64,000 bases of DNA from Burkholderiaceae bacterium (GCA_021166725.1 JAJPES010000057.1:1-64000), one strand, 5' to 3'; counted from the first letter of the stretch, positions 8,439 to 17,445 are shown. The notes: generated from the letters alone by a model not told the origin. Numbers and translations: made by a program.

Positions 8439-10012
8439 GCATGCGGGCCAGGCGCGGTCGTCGCTGGTGGATCCTGCTAGCCGTGTTGGCGCCGCTGGCC
8501 GGCTTCCTGACGATGGTCGGCTGTGCCTCGCTGCCATCGCTCGAGGGCCGCACGCCCAGCACCGCGCTCGACGCCGAACAGGCACAGGCTACGCGACTGG
8601 GCGTGGCGACGCGGCCGCTGGTGGCGGCGCATCCCGGCACCAGCGGCCTATTGCCGCTGACCGATGCCCGGGCGGCGTTCGCGGCGCGGGCCTTGCTGGC
8701 GCGGCACGCCGAACGCACCATCGACGTCCAGTACTACATCTGGCAGGACGACGTCACCGGCACCCTGCTGCTCACCGAACTGGAACGTGCCGCCGGACGC
8801 GGCGTGCGCGTGCGCCTGCTGCTCGACGACAACGGCATCCGCGGGATCGACGACGCGCTCGTCGCACTCGCCGCGCAGCCGAACTTCGAAGTGCGGCTGT
8901 TCAATCCCTTCACCTTCAGGCACCCCAAATGGGTCAATTACCTGACCGCGTTCCCGCGCCTCAATCACCGCATGCACAACAAGTCGTTCACGGTGGACAA
9001 CGCGGTCACCATCATCGGCGGGCGCAACGTCGGCGACACCTACTTCGGGGCGACCGACGAGGTCGCCTTTGTCGATCTCGACGTGCTGGCGATCGGCCCG
9101 GTGGTGCCCGAGGTGTCGCACGAGTTCGACCGCTACTGGGCCAGCCGATCCGCCTATCCGGTCGAGCGCATCGTCGGCAAGCCGGCGCATGATGCGCTGA
9201 CGCACCTGCATGCCCGCGAGACGCGCATCGGCGACGACCCGGCGGCCCGGATCTATCGGCAGGCACTGGCGGAAAACCATGCCGTGCAGGCGTTGCTCGA
9301 TTACAGCGCGGAGCTGACCTGGGCACCCACGCGGACTATCGGCGACAGTCCGGCCAAGGCGCTGCGGGCACAAGGCGACGGTGAGCGCCTGATCGATGAG
9401 CTGGCCCCGGTATTTGCCGACACCCGGGTTTCTCTGCAACTGGTGTCGCCCTACCTGGTGCTCGGCGACAAGGGCACGCGCGATGTCGCGGCCATGGCTC
9501 GGCGCGGTGTCGACGTGCAGGTCCTGACCAATTCCCTGGCCGCCACCGACGTGGCGGCCGTGCACGCCGGCTACGCCAAGCGACGCAAGCAGCTGCTCGC
9601 GGCCGGGGTCAGGCTGTACGAGCTGCGCCCCACCGGCCATCGCCTCGATGATCGCGATCTGGCCGGGCCGTTCGGCAGCTCGGGTTCGAGCCTGCACGCC
9701 AAGACCTTTGCCGTCGACGATCGAACGCTTTTCATCGGCTCGTTCAATTTCGATCCTCGTTCCGCCAACCTCAACACGGAAATGGGCTTCCTGGTCGACA
9801 GCCCCGCGCTCGCCCAGACCATGCACGAGGCATTCGCGCACGAGGTGCCGGCGCGAGCCTACGAGGTCAGGCTCGATGCCGACGGCAAGCTTTACTGGCT
9901 GCTGCGGCAGGGCGATGCAGTGCAGCGTTTCGATACCGAACCCGACACCTCGTGGCTGCGCCGCATGAGCGTGCGCCTGCTCGCGCTGCTGCCGATCGAC
10001 TGGTTGCTCTAG
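8435..10012 (+). CDS. Phospholipase D/cardiolipin synthase-like lipoprotein (paralogue 2)
   Basis: The 525-residue protein has two HKD motifs: HNKSFTVDNAVTIIGGRNVG and HAKTFAVDDRTLFIGSFNFD. An N-terminal membrane anchor with a lipobox-like MVGCAS suggests a lipoprotein. It is the same family and layout as the PLD protein at 3965-5623, but it lacks the Ser/Pro linker and diverges through its length, so it looks imported rather than a recent duplicate. The start overlaps the serine-hydrolase stop (ATGA). Its own TAG stop runs into the first base of the palindromic element at 10012. Confidence 0.88.
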   Translation: MSMRARRGRRWWILLAVLAPLAGFLTMVGCASLPSLEGRTPSTALDAEQAQATRLGVATRPLVAAHPGTSGLLPLTDARAAFAARALLARHAERTIDVQYYIWQDDVTGTLLLTELERAAGRGVRVRLLLDDNGIRGIDDALVALAAQPNFEVRLFNPFTFRHPKWVNYLTAFPRLNHRMHNKSFTVDNAVTIIGGRNVGDTYFGATDEVAFVDLDVLAIGPVVPEVSHEFDRYWASRSAYPVERIVGKPAHDALTHLHARETRIGDDPAARIYRQALAENHAVQALLDYSAELTWAPTRTIGDSPAKALRAQGDGERLIDELAPVFADTRVSLQLVSPYLVLGDKGTRDVAAMARRGVDVQVLTNSLAATDVAAVHAGYAKRRKQLLAAGVRLYELRPTGHRLDDRDLAGPFGSSGSSLHAKTFAVDDRTLFIGSFNFDPRSANLNTEMGFLVDSPALAQTMHEAFAHEVPARAYEVRLDADGKLYWLLRQGDAVQRFDTEPDTSWLRRMSVRLLALLPIDWLL

Positions 10013-10173
10013 TACGCCGACCCACAGGTATCGCAACAAGATGAAAGCGATGGATTCGGCCCCAGGGCAAGGCGCAAACCGCAGCCATTGCAGTAGCTAT
10101 GGCGAGGTTTTGCAACGCCTTCCTGGGGCCGAAGACGCGCTTTCATGTTGCGATACCTGTGGGTCGGCGTACT
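10011..10173. mobile_element. MITE-like palindromic element (163 bp)
   Basis: The outer arms are near-perfect inverted repeats of 36-39 bases. The left begins AGTACGCCGACCCACAGGTA at 10011; the right ends TACCTGTGGGTCGGCGTACT at 10173, with one 3-base insertion between arms. An inner pair (TTCGGCCCCAGGG and CCTGGGGCCGAA) extends the fold almost to the centre near 10092. The ends are flanked by TA (CTCTA and TAGGA), compatible with TA target duplication as in IS630/mariner-type miniature elements. It has no coding capacity. It abuts the stop codon of the PLD gene and may act as a large RNA hairpin. Confidence 0.65.
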
Positions 10174-10262
10174 AGGAGCCTGGGGCCAGGCCTCGGCAAA
10201 GGAAGGCGGGCGCGCCGGCGGATGGGATGGCCGGCGCGCAGGCTGCAGTCAACATGCTGCAG

Positions 10263-10695
10263 TCAATACGTCGTCCAGCCCCCATCGGTGGCTCGGGTGG
10301 CGCCCCTGATGTTGGACGCGTCTGCAGACAGCAGGAACAGGATCGTGCTGGCCTGCTCGGCGGGCGTGGCCATGCGGTGGTTGGAGTCGGCGTACATCAG
10401 CAGGCTCTGCGTTTTCGCCAGGCCCATGTTCGGAAAGCCGGCCGCTTGCCTGCGCTCCTTCTGCAAGGCGACGACCTTCCGAGTTCACGCGGATGCCGTA
10501 CGGCGCGTAATCGACCGCCGCGTTGCGCGGTCAGGCCGGTCACCGCGTGCTTGCTCGCCACGTAGGCCGGATTTCCGGCCAGTCCGCTCAGCCCGGCGAC
10601 GGATCCGATGTTGACGATCGCGCCGCCCGCGCCCTGGCGCACCAGCTGCCGCAATTCCGAGCGCAGCGACTGGAAGGTGCCGGTCGCGTTGACGC
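10263..10695 (-). pseudogene. Short-chain dehydrogenase/reductase pseudogene
   Basis: Three frames on the minus strand together spell an SDR. The parts are AIVNIGSVAGLSGLAGNPAY with the YVASK active site and HAVTGL, then RNAAVDYAPYGIRVNS, then PAEQASTILFLLSADAS and ATDGGWTTY at the C-terminus. Frameshifts lie near 10530 and 10470. The Rossmann N-terminus (TGxxxGIG) is missing, with the break near 10700 just before the stop of the intact SDR gene. It is not functional. Confidence 0.8.
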
Positions 10696-10743
10696 GCCGC
10701 GCGGATCGCGGTAAGAGAAAAAAACACGACAAGAGCGCAGAGG

Positions 10744-11511
10744 TCAGTCGAGTTCCTGCACACCCCCGCCCGAGACGGTGAGCACCTGGCCGCTGATCCA
10801 GCTTGCCGCTGGCGAGCACAGGAACAGCGCAGCGCGTGCAATGTCCTGCGCTTCGCCCAAGCGCTTGATGGGCGTGTGACGGAGCATCGTGGCCTCGATT
10901 TCAGGCGTCAGCACCGACGCCAGCGCCGCGGTCCTGGTGGCGCCTGGCGCGATGGCGTTGACGCGAATGCCCTTGGCGCCCAGATCGAAAGCAATGTTGC
11001 GGGTCAGGTGATTGACAGCGGCTTTGGACGATCCGTAGGACGCCATGCGCGTGTTACTGTTTTCACCCGACATGGAAGAGATGTTGAGCACCGCACCGCG
11101 CTTTTCCTTTTCCATGTGGGGCGCGGCCAGCTGGATCAGGCGAAACAGGCCGAACACGTTGATCTCGTAGGCCCGGCGAAAGTCCTCCATCGGCATGTCG
11201 AAAGGCTTGGGGCCACCGCCGCCGGCGTTGTTCACCAACAGCGTCAGCTTGCCGAATTCCGACACGGCCGCGTTCACTGTCGCGGCCAGATCGCTTTCCT
11301 TCGTCACATTGCAGGCAACGCCAATGGCACGCCCGCCAGCTGCCGTGATTTCCGCTGCCACGCCCACTGCCGTCCTGGCGTCCAGATCACTGACGACCAC
11401 GGCTGCGCCAGCCTCTGCAAACAACATCGCAATCGCCCGGCCGATGCCGGCGCCGGCACCGGTGACCAGCGCCACATCGTTGTCCAATTTGAGAAGATCC
11501 GAAAAATGCAT
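10744..11511 (-). CDS. hdhA: 7-alpha-hydroxysteroid dehydrogenase-like SDR (HdhA family)
   Basis: The 255-residue protein has the NAD(P)-binding motif TGAGAGIG, NNAGGGGPKPFDMP, an active-site Ser (ISSM) and YGSSK, and ends LTVSGGGVQELD. From memory, length and several of these stretches agree closely with E. coli HdhA, which oxidises the 7-alpha hydroxyl of bile acids. Many such proteins have other alcohol substrates, so the steroid role is provisional. The ATG at 11511 is preferred to an in-frame start at 11577 because it gives the family length and has GGAG about 8 bases upstream. It lies in the tRNA-Gly island next to the SDR remnant. Confidence 0.82.
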   Translation of the reverse strand: MHFSDLLKLDNDVALVTGAGAGIGRAIAMLFAEAGAAVVVSDLDARTAVGVAAEITAAGGRAIGVACNVTKESDLAATVNAAVSEFGKLTLLVNNAGGGGPKPFDMPMEDFRRAYEINVFGLFRLIQLAAPHMEKEKRGAVLNISSMSGENSNTRMASYGSSKAAVNHLTRNIAFDLGAKGIRVNAIAPGATRTAALASVLTPEIEATMLRHTPIKRLGEAQDIARAALFLCSPAASWISGQVLTVSGGGVQELD

Positions 11512-11577
11512 GCTTGTCTCCGCTTCCGCGCGCTTCCGCTTGCGGTGAACATGGAGGTTGATGCTCTTGGCGACCAA

Positions 11578-11922
11578 GGCACGCGCCTCGTCGCGCAGCG
11601 CGCGGGCTTCGAGCAGCGATACCTCGGGACAGGCGCCGAACGACGTCCGCCTGGGCTCCTCGAGCCAGTAGTAGCGGAAGTGTCAGGTCTTGCCTCCTGT
11701 CCCTGCAACAGCGAGGGAGAGGCCCAAGGTGCGGGAGGGTGTAGTCGTTGCGGGTGGCTTTGGCGCACCGAACGGCCAGGTCGGAAAGTGCCATGCTTCC
11801 CGCTCCCGAACGCGAGAGCGCGAGTCAGGAACTCGGTGCTGGTCACATCACCTGCGCGCCTCTACAAACAATCCGGAAACGGTCGTGGCCGGATTTCAGC
11901 GGACCTCCGCAGAGAGATGCAG
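11578..11922. other. Non-coding stretch at the right end of the island
   Basis: No reading frame here resembles a protein family. Frames on both strands are short, arginine- or proline-rich and contradict each other. The stretch includes the sequence upstream of the HdhA-type gene, so its promoter may lie here. I see no clear terminator or RNA gene. Confidence 0.5.
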
Positions 11923-11940
11923 TGGAGCGGGTGAAGGGAA
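11923..11940. repeat. att-like direct repeat, right copy (tRNA-Gly 3' end)
   Basis: This is the 3' end of tRNA-Gly including the encoded CCA. It is identical over 18 bp to 6264-6281 and forms the right boundary of the island. Confidence 0.75.
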
Positions 11941-11996
11941 TCGAACCCTCGTATGCAGCTTGGGAAGCTGCCGTTCTGCCATTGAACTACACCCGC
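11923..11996 (-). tRNA. tRNA-Gly(CCC), CCA encoded
   Basis: Read on the minus strand, the gene starts GCGGGTGTAGTTCAATGGC and has a 7-bp acceptor stem (GCGGGTG/CACCCGC). The anticodon arm is GCAGC-TTCCCAA-GCTGC with anticodon CCC. The T-arm contains GGTTCGATTCC, followed by discriminator T and an encoded CCA. It is complete and probably functional. Its 3' end served as integration site for the island to its left. Confidence 0.95.
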
Positions 11997-12067
11997 TCGG
12001 GTGTGGCCGATTATAGCGATGCGCGCCCGCGCCCGGCCCGTCGGGGCTTGCATGCGACAATCGCCGC

Positions 12068-12271
12068 ATGCAAACGATCGTCGTCAACGGACAGCCGCGC
12101 CCGCTGCCGGCGCCGGCCACCGTCTCCGCGCTGCTCGGCGAGCTCGGCCTCGTCGGACAGCGCCTTGCCGTAGAGCGCAACGGCGAGATCGTTCCGCGTA
12201 GCCTGCACGAGCGCGAAACACTCCAGCCCGGCGACCGGCTGGAGATCGTCGTCGCCGTGGGCGGCGGTTGA
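12068..12271 (+). CDS. thiS: ThiS, sulfur carrier for thiazole synthesis
   Basis: The 67-residue ubiquitin-like protein ends in the Gly-Gly that is adenylated and then thiocarboxylated (LEIVVAVGGG). It delivers sulfur to ThiG for the thiazole half of thiamine. Its small size and start MQTIVVNGQPR fit the family. It is separated from thiG by an OsmC-family gene, which is unusual. No TPP riboswitch is visible in the ~70 bp between the tRNA and this gene. Confidence 0.95.
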   Translation: MQTIVVNGQPRPLPAPATVSALLGELGLVGQRLAVERNGEIVPRSLHERETLQPGDRLEIVVAVGGG

Positions 12272-12311
12272 ATCGAACGCCGAACGTCCACCGATTTCGA
12301 AGCGAGGAACC

Positions 12312-12770
12312 ATGTCCGCCGAGCACCTCTTCGAAGGCAGCCTGCACTGGCAGGGGCATCCCGCCGATGTGCCCTTCGATTACGAGCACCTGCATCGCAC
12401 CACGCATCTCGAATTCGAAGGCGGAGCGTCGCTGACGGGCTCGGCGCCTGCCGTGTTCCATGGCGACGACCGTCATCCGAACCCCGAGACGCTGATGATC
12501 GCGTCGCTGATGCAATGCCATTTCCTCACCTTCATGGCGGTGGCGATCAAGTCGAGGCTGCACGTCACGGCCTATTCCGATCGCGCCGTCGGCCGCCTGG
12601 CGATGCAGGACGGCAAGATGCGCTTCGTCGAAATCGTGCTGCGCCCGTCGGTGACTTTCGAAGAACCGATCGACGCGGAGCGTCTCGTCGCGCTGCACGA
12701 CAAGGCGCACCGTAACTGCTACATGTCGAATTCGGTGAATTTCCCGGTGCGCATCGACCCGGTCGGCTGA
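12312..12770 (+). CDS. OsmC/Ohr-family protein
   Basis: The 152-residue protein has the OsmC fold signatures, with the peroxidatic cysteine in [10 protein letters not shown] and the resolving cysteine in NCYMSNSV. Members reduce organic hydroperoxides through a thiol pair in the cytoplasm. It sits between thiS and thiG in the same direction with short gaps (40 and 53 bp), so it is probably co-transcribed with the thiazole genes. Whether it protects the thiocarboxylate chemistry is inference. Confidence 0.88.
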   Translation: MSAEHLFEGSLHWQGHPADVPFDYEHLHRTTHLEFEGGASLTGSAPAVFHGDDRHPNPETLMIASLMQCHFLTFMAVAIKSRLHVTAYSDRAVGRLAMQDGKMRFVEIVLRPSVTFEEPIDAERLVALHDKAHRNCYMSNSVNFPVRIDPVG

Positions 12771-12823
12771 TCGCGCCGAGCGCGCGTTCCTTGCCCCCAC
12801 ATCCCTTCACGCACGGCGGCACC

Positions 12824-13630
12824 ATGAGACCCTCCGACCCGTTGACGATCGGCCGCCGCAGCTTCGCGTCGCGGCTGCTGATCGGCACCGGCAAATACCG
12901 TGACTTCGACCAGACCCGAGACGCCGTCGAGGCGAGCGGCGCGCAAATCGTCACCGTCGCGATCCGGCGCACGAACATCGGCCAGAACGCCGGCGAACCG
13001 AACCTGCTCGACTTCCTGTCACCCGATCGCTTCACGATCCTGCCGAACACCGCCGGCTGCTACAGCGCCGAAGATGCGGTGCGTACGCTGCGCCTGGCGC
13101 GCGAGCTGCTCGGCGGCCACACGCTGGTGAAGCTCGAGGTGCTCGGCGACGCGCGCTCGCTCTACCCGAACATGCCGGAAACGCTGAAGGCCGCCGAAAC
13201 GCTCGTGCGTGAAGGCTTCGAGGTGATGGTCTACGCGAGCGACGACCCGATCCAGGCCAGGCATCTCGAGGAGATTGGCTGCGTCGCCGTCATGCCGCTC
13301 GCATCGCTCATCGGCTCGGGTATGGGCATCCTCAACCCGTGGAACCTGCAGCTGATCCTCGAACAGGCGAAGGTTCCGGTGATCGTCGACGCAGGGGTCG
13401 GCACCGCCTCCGACGCAGCCATCGCGATGGAACTCGGTTGCGCGGGCGTGCTGATGAACACCGCGGTAGCTGCCGCGCGCGATCCAGTGCGCATGGCGGG
13501 CGCGATGCGCATGGCGGTCGAGGCCGGCCGTGAAGCGTTCCTCGCCGGCCGCATGCCGAAGAAGCCATACTCGGCCGCGGCTTCGTCGCCCACCAGCGGA
13601 CTCATCGCCCCGGCCGCGTCGCACTCGTGA
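12824..13630 (+). CDS. thiG: ThiG, thiazole synthase
   Basis: The 268-residue TIM-barrel protein contains the lysine that forms the imine with 1-deoxy-D-xylulose 5-phosphate (LVKLEVLGD), the phosphate-binding loops [14 protein letters not shown] and [14 protein letters not shown], and [13 protein letters not shown]. It condenses DXP, dehydroglycine and ThiS thiocarboxylate to the thiazole. The ATG at 12824 is preferred to an upstream TTG (12791) because the family begins near [20 protein letters not shown]. Its stop overlaps the GTG of trmB by 4 bp. Confidence 0.96.
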   Translation: MRPSDPLTIGRRSFASRLLIGTGKYRDFDQTRDAVEASGAQIVTVAIRRTNIGQNAGEPNLLDFLSPDRFTILPNTAGCYSAEDAVRTLRLARELLGGHTLVKLEVLGDARSLYPNMPETLKAAETLVREGFEVMVYASDDPIQARHLEEIGCVAVMPLASLIGSGMGILNPWNLQLILEQAKVPVIVDAGVGTASDAAIAMELGCAGVLMNTAVAAARDPVRMAGAMRMAVEAGREAFLAGRMPKKPYSAAASSPTSGLIAPAASHS

Positions 13631-14367
13631 GCGCGACGCCGCAGACGTCGCCGCATCCGCACATCCGCAGCTTCTCGGGGCGCCGCGGCCACTTCACGAG
13701 CGGCCAGCGCCACGCCTACGAGACGCTGCGCGATCGATGGTGCATCGCGTACGACGCTGCGCAGCCATTCGACGCGCAGCGTAACGCCGCCCTGTTCGGC
13801 CGTGCGGCGCCGCTGGTCGTCGAGATCGGCTTTGGCATGGGCGACGCAACGGCACAGATCGCTGCCGCCGAACCGCAGCACGACTTTCTCGGCATCGAGG
13901 TCTATCCGGCCGGCGTCGGTGCGCTGCTGATGCGCATCGACGCGCAGCGCCTGGCGAACGTGCGCATCGTCCAGCACGACGCGGTCGAAATCTTTCGCGA
14001 GATGCTCGCGCCCGACTCCCTCGCTCGCGTCCAGGTGTTCTTTCCCGATCCGTGGCCGAAGAAGCGCCATCACAAGCGCAGATTGATCCAGCCGCCGTTC
14101 GTCGCGCTGCTGGCGAGCCGGCTGCAGCCGGGCGGGCTCCTGCACTGCGCTACCGACTGGGAACCGTACGCCGGGCAGATGCTCGACGTGCTCTCGCAGG
14201 AATCGCTGCTGGAGAACACGGCGAGCGACGGCGGCTTTGCGCCGCGTCCCGACTATCGGCCACTGACCCGCTTCGAGAACCGGGGGCGCCGGCTCGGGCA
14301 CGAAGTGCGCGATCTGCTCTTCCGGCGTCGGCTCAGCCCCACCGAACGAGCCCCGACCACGCCGTAG
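13627..14367 (+). CDS. trmB: TrmB, tRNA (guanine-46-N7)-methyltransferase
   Basis: The 246-residue SAM-dependent methyltransferase has [14 protein letters not shown] (SAM site), [15 protein letters not shown] and the hallmark [15 protein letters not shown]. It places m7G at position 46 of tRNAs. The GTG start overlaps the thiG stop (GTGA). The last 35 bases overlap the end of uppP on the opposite strand. Confidence 0.96.
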   Translation: MSATPQTSPHPHIRSFSGRRGHFTSGQRHAYETLRDRWCIAYDAAQPFDAQRNAALFGRAAPLVVEIGFGMGDATAQIAAAEPQHDFLGIEVYPAGVGALLMRIDAQRLANVRIVQHDAVEIFREMLAPDSLARVQVFFPDPWPKKRHHKRRLIQPPFVALLASRLQPGGLLHCATDWEPYAGQMLDVLSQESLLENTASDGGFAPRPDYRPLTRFENRGRRLGHEVRDLLFRRRLSPTERAPTTP

Positions 14368-15172
14368 CGAGCACGACGACGCCGAAGGCGATCCGGTACC
14401 ACGCGAACGGTACGAAATCGTGGCTGGCGACGTAGCGGATCAGCCAGTGCACGCAGGCGAGTGCGGCAAAGAACGAAAACAGAAGCCCGACGCCGAACAG
14501 CGGAATGTCCTCGAACCCGAGCAGCGAACGGTATTTCCAGGTGTCGTAGGCACCGGCACCGATCAGCGTGGGAATCGCGAGAAAGAACGAAAACTCGGTA
14601 GCGACGCGACGCGACAGTCCGAAGAGCATCCCACCGATGATCGTCGCGCCCGAGCGGCTCGTTCCCGGAATGAGCGCGAAGGCCTGCGCGATGCCGAGCT
14701 TCAACGCATCGACCAGCGTCAGTTCGTCCATGTCGTCGATGCGCGGCGCCGCCTGCGCGCGACCACGCTCGACCCACAGGATGACGAAGGCGCCGACGAT
14801 GAACGCGATCGCCACCGGCACCGGCTGGAACAGCCGCGCCTTGATGGCGCCGGCGAACAGCACGCCGAGCACGGCGGCCGGCAGGAACGCCACGAAGACG
14901 TTCATCGCGAAACGTCGCGCACGCGGCTCGGTGAAGACACCGGCGATCGTCTCGATGATGCGCGCCCGGTAGTACCAGATCACCGCGAACATCGCACCGG
15001 TCTGGATCGCCACCGAGAACATCTTCTCCTTCTCGCCCTCGAAACCGAGCAGGCTCGACGCGAGGATCAGATGCCCGGTGCTCGAGATCGGCAGGAACTC
15101 GGTCAGGCCCTCGACGATTCCCAGCAGCGCGGCCTTGACCAGCAACGGGAGTCCGTAGAGGAATTCGATCAT
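14333..15172 (-). CDS. uppP: UppP (BacA), undecaprenyl-diphosphate phosphatase
   Basis: The 279-residue integral membrane protein has the family motifs [18 protein letters not shown] near the start and [13 protein letters not shown] in the second half. It dephosphorylates undecaprenyl diphosphate at the inner membrane and recycles the lipid carrier used for peptidoglycan and O-antigen. The ATG at 15172 overlaps the thiD stop as ATGA and gives the usual N-terminus ([20 protein letters not shown]); a GTG at 15181 is the alternative. It converges on trmB with a 35-bp overlap. Confidence 0.96.
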   Translation of the reverse strand: MIEFLYGLPLLVKAALLGIVEGLTEFLPISSTGHLILASSLLGFEGEKEKMFSVAIQTGAMFAVIWYYRARIIETIAGVFTEPRARRFAMNVFVAFLPAAVLGVLFAGAIKARLFQPVPVAIAFIVGAFVILWVERGRAQAAPRIDDMDELTLVDALKLGIAQAFALIPGTSRSGATIIGGMLFGLSRRVATEFSFFLAIPTLIGAGAYDTWKYRSLLGFEDIPLFGVGLLFSFFAALACVHWLIRYVASHDFVPFAWYRIAFGVVVLATAWSGLVRWG

Positions 15173-16068
15173 CGATTCCACCAGGCGTGGAAGTGATGCA
15201 CCGGACCGTGACCGCTGCCGACCTGCAGTTCGTCGGCGTGACGCAATGCCTCGGTCAGATAGCGCTTGGCCTCGCGCACCGCATCCACCGGTTCGAGTCC
15301 GTGCGCGAGCAGCGCCGCGATCGCCGCCGACAGCGTGCAGCCGGTGCCGTGCGTATTGCGCGTCTCGATGCGAGTCTCGGGCAACTCGATCATGCGGTCA
15401 CCATCGTGCAACAGGTCGATCGGATCACCGCTCGCGTGCCCCGCCTTCAGCAGCACGAAGCGCAGCCCGTTGTCGGCCAGCAGCCGACGCAGCCGCTCGG
15501 CGGCGCGCCGCATCTCGCGCGGCGTCTCGGGCGGACGCTCGTGCAGAAGTACGCCGGCCTCCGGCAGGTTCGGCGTAACCACCGTCGCCAGCGGCAGGAT
15601 CGCGTCGATCAGCGTGCCGACCGCCTCGCGATCGAGCAGCATGTCGCCGCTCTTGGCGACCATCACCGGATCGACGACCCGATGCGGCAGCCGCCCGTCG
15701 GCGATCGGCGCCGCCAACGCTTCGGCCACCGCCGTCGCGATCGGCGCCGTGCCGAGCATCCCGATCTTCGCGGCATCGATGCGCACGTCGGCGAACAGCG
15801 TGTCTAGCTGCAACCGCACGAATGCCGGCGGCACCGGATGCACGCCGGTTACCGTGCGGGTGTTCTGTGCCGTCAACGCCGCCACCACTCCCGTGCCATA
15901 AGCACCGAGCGCCGAGAACGCCTTCAGGTCGGCAAAGATCCCCGCGCCCCCGCTCGGATCGATGCCGGCGATCGACAGCGCGTTGGGAATCCGCGCGCGC
16001 GACGAAGAATCTGCAGAGTCGCGCGAGCCCTGCGCCCCCGCACCCCGGGAAGTTCGATGTTGGTTCAC
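15169..16068 (-). CDS. thiD: ThiD, hydroxymethylpyrimidine/phosphomethylpyrimidine kinase
   Basis: The 299-residue ribokinase-fold enzyme has [20 protein letters not shown] at its homologous start (residue 29 on), [10 protein letters not shown], and the anion-hole/catalytic segment [14 protein letters not shown]. It phosphorylates HMP to HMP-P and HMP-PP for thiamine. The first ~28 residues (GTG start at 16068) are not conserved, and no better start lies between. It overlaps uppP downstream and is the third thiamine gene in this block, on the opposite strand from thiS/thiG. Confidence 0.95.
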   Translation of the reverse strand: MNQHRTSRGAGAQGSRDSADSSSRARIPNALSIAGIDPSGGAGIFADLKAFSALGAYGTGVVAALTAQNTRTVTGVHPVPPAFVRLQLDTLFADVRIDAAKIGMLGTAPIATAVAEALAAPIADGRLPHRVVDPVMVAKSGDMLLDREAVGTLIDAILPLATVVTPNLPEAGVLLHERPPETPREMRRAAERLRRLLADNGLRFVLLKAGHASGDPIDLLHDGDRMIELPETRIETRNTHGTGCTLSAAIAALLAHGLEPVDAVREAKRYLTEALRHADELQVGSGHGPVHHFHAWWNR

Positions 16069-16192
16069 GGCTTCGTGCTGCGCGACCGCAGCCTGCAGGA
16101 AAAGACAGCGCGACGCTGCGCCGGACGCGATGGTACCCGCGTCGCGGCGGGCCGTTGCGCTGAGGGCGCCGCCGCCGGGGAGGCGATGGAAC

Positions 16193-17365
16193 TCAGCCCA
16201 ACGGCTCGCCGCGCCGCGCCGCGAGCAGCGGGACCCGCATTTCGTCCTCGCTCGGCCCCCCGTGCATCCCGATGAACCGCATCGGCTTCTCGCCCTCCAG
16301 CGTATCTATCAACGTCACGCGCCGCCGCGGCACCAGCACGTGAGTGCCGATCCTCCCGACCAGCGCATCGCCCGCACCGAACCACCCCGCGGCAAGCAGA
16401 TCCTGCGACCGATGCACGTCGAACGCATCGCCGAGTGCGGAGCGCACCGTCTCACCGAACCGCTCCTGCGCGTCTGCACGTACCGAGCAGAACGGCACCC
16501 GCGGCTCGCCGGACAGCGGCCTGTCGAGGTACGCGGCAATCGACGGAAAATCCTCGAGCTGCAATTGATCGTCGTCGGCGATGTCGACGAAACCGTGATC
16601 GGCCGTGGCGAGCACGATCGCTTCGCGCGCGCGCATGCGCTCGACCAGCTGCGCGAACCACGCGTCGAGACGGCGCACGACGGCGCCCGCCTTCTGGCTC
16701 GCGCAGCCCGCCTCGTGGCTCACCGTGTCGAAATGCGGCAGGTAGACGAAGACGTACGCCTCATCCACGGCCGAGAACAACTCGTCGATGCGGTCGCAGA
16801 CCTCGTTCAGGCTGCGATACCCGACGATCGTCGTTCCGGCGTAGGTGTGGCGCGAAAACTCGGAATCGGCAAGCTGCACCGGCAGCAGCGCGAACGCCGG
16901 AACCGCGCAGCGGGCGGTCCAGGCCGACCAATGCCAGGTGTCGGCCGCGAGCACCTTAGCTTCGTGATCGGCACGCAGATCCATCGGCAGCGTGCGGACC
17001 AGTGCTCCGGCCGCGTCGGACCACATCAGCCAGCCAGGATTGCCGTGCGTGGCGGGCGGAGCCGCCGCCGACAAGGCCGACAGCGCCGGCGCGGTGCTCG
17101 ACGGAAACACCGAATCGAGCGTCCGGAAACGAAAATGCGCGAGCGCACCGTCGGGCGCATGCAGGGCAAGGGCAGCCTCGCCCAGGCCGTCCATCAGGAC
17201 GAAGACGGCGCTGCGGCTCGAATCGAGCGCGTCGGCCACGGCGCGGTCGCGCAGTGCGGGAACCGTGCCGCCGTCGGCAAAGCGGCCTGCAAGCGTAGCC
17301 GCCAGCGAAACGATGCTCGAAGCAGCGCCGAAATCGGTGGGCGCGCGGGGTGTGGAACGGATCAA
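16193..17365 (-). CDS. Alkaline-phosphatase-fold phosphodiesterase/nucleotide pyrophosphatase-like
   Basis: The 390-residue protein resembles type I phosphodiesterases: VFVLMDGLGEAAL at the first metal site, SVFPSSTAPALSAL around the nucleophile Ser/Thr, HGNPGWLMW, YLPHFDTVSHEAG, ATADHGFVDI and a late FIGMHGG. It is probably a metal-dependent phosphoesterase; the substrate is unknown. The start is a TTG at 17363-17365, chosen because a perfect GGAGG lies just upstream and because the frame before it is unrelated sequence. No signal peptide is evident. A hairpin lies between it and the upstream glycine-zipper gene. Confidence 0.82.
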   Translation of the reverse strand: MIRSTPRAPTDFGAASSIVSLAATLAGRFADGGTVPALRDRAVADALDSSRSAVFVLMDGLGEAALALHAPDGALAHFRFRTLDSVFPSSTAPALSALSAAAPPATHGNPGWLMWSDAAGALVRTLPMDLRADHEAKVLAADTWHWSAWTARCAVPAFALLPVQLADSEFSRHTYAGTTIVGYRSLNEVCDRIDELFSAVDEAYVFVYLPHFDTVSHEAGCASQKAGAVVRRLDAWFAQLVERMRAREAIVLATADHGFVDIADDDQLQLEDFPSIAAYLDRPLSGEPRVPFCSVRADAQERFGETVRSALGDAFDVHRSQDLLAAGWFGAGDALVGRIGTHVLVPRRRVTLIDTLEGEKPMRFIGMHGGPSEDEMRVPLLAARRGEPLG

Positions 17366-17409
17366 CTCGGAACCTCCACTGCAGCAATGCGGCGCGGCGG
17401 TTCCGACAG

Positions 17410-17434
17410 CTCCTTCGGCGGCGTGCCGAAGGAG
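17410..17434 (-). terminator. Hairpin after the glycine-zipper gene
   Basis: A perfect 10-bp stem, CTCCTTCGGC/GCCGAAGGAG, with a 5-base loop lies just past the stop of the glycine-zipper gene and before the phosphodiesterase. No U-run follows, so it may be a weak terminator or an mRNA-stability hairpin. Confidence 0.4.
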
Positions 17435-17445
17435 CGCAGGGAGGG

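Larger units (their letters stand above)
6264..11940. mobile_element. Genomic island at tRNA-Gly(CCC), remnant
   Basis: A perfect 18-bp direct repeat, TGGAGCGGGTGAAGGGAA, occurs at 6264-6281 and at 11923-11940. The right copy is the CCA end, discriminator and T-arm side of the tRNA-Gly gene, whose 3' end points into the interval. This is the classic arrangement left by a tyrosine-recombinase island using a tRNA 3' end as attachment site. The 5.7-kb interval carries accessory and decayed genes, and the background gene order resumes after the tRNA. No integrase gene remains in the interval, so mobility is probably lost. Confidence 0.7.

Noticed and set aside
10011-10173. The long palindrome as a Rho-independent terminator.
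   Set aside because: It is far longer than a terminator, has no U-run, and has mirror-image ends flanked by TA.
11690-12016. Plus-strand ORF containing GEGNRTLVCSLGSCRSA.
   Set aside because: This is the antisense reading of the tRNA-Gly gene, a known spurious ORF type.
11997-12067. A TPP riboswitch before thiS.
   Set aside because: The gap is too short after the tRNA and I see no conserved THI-element core.
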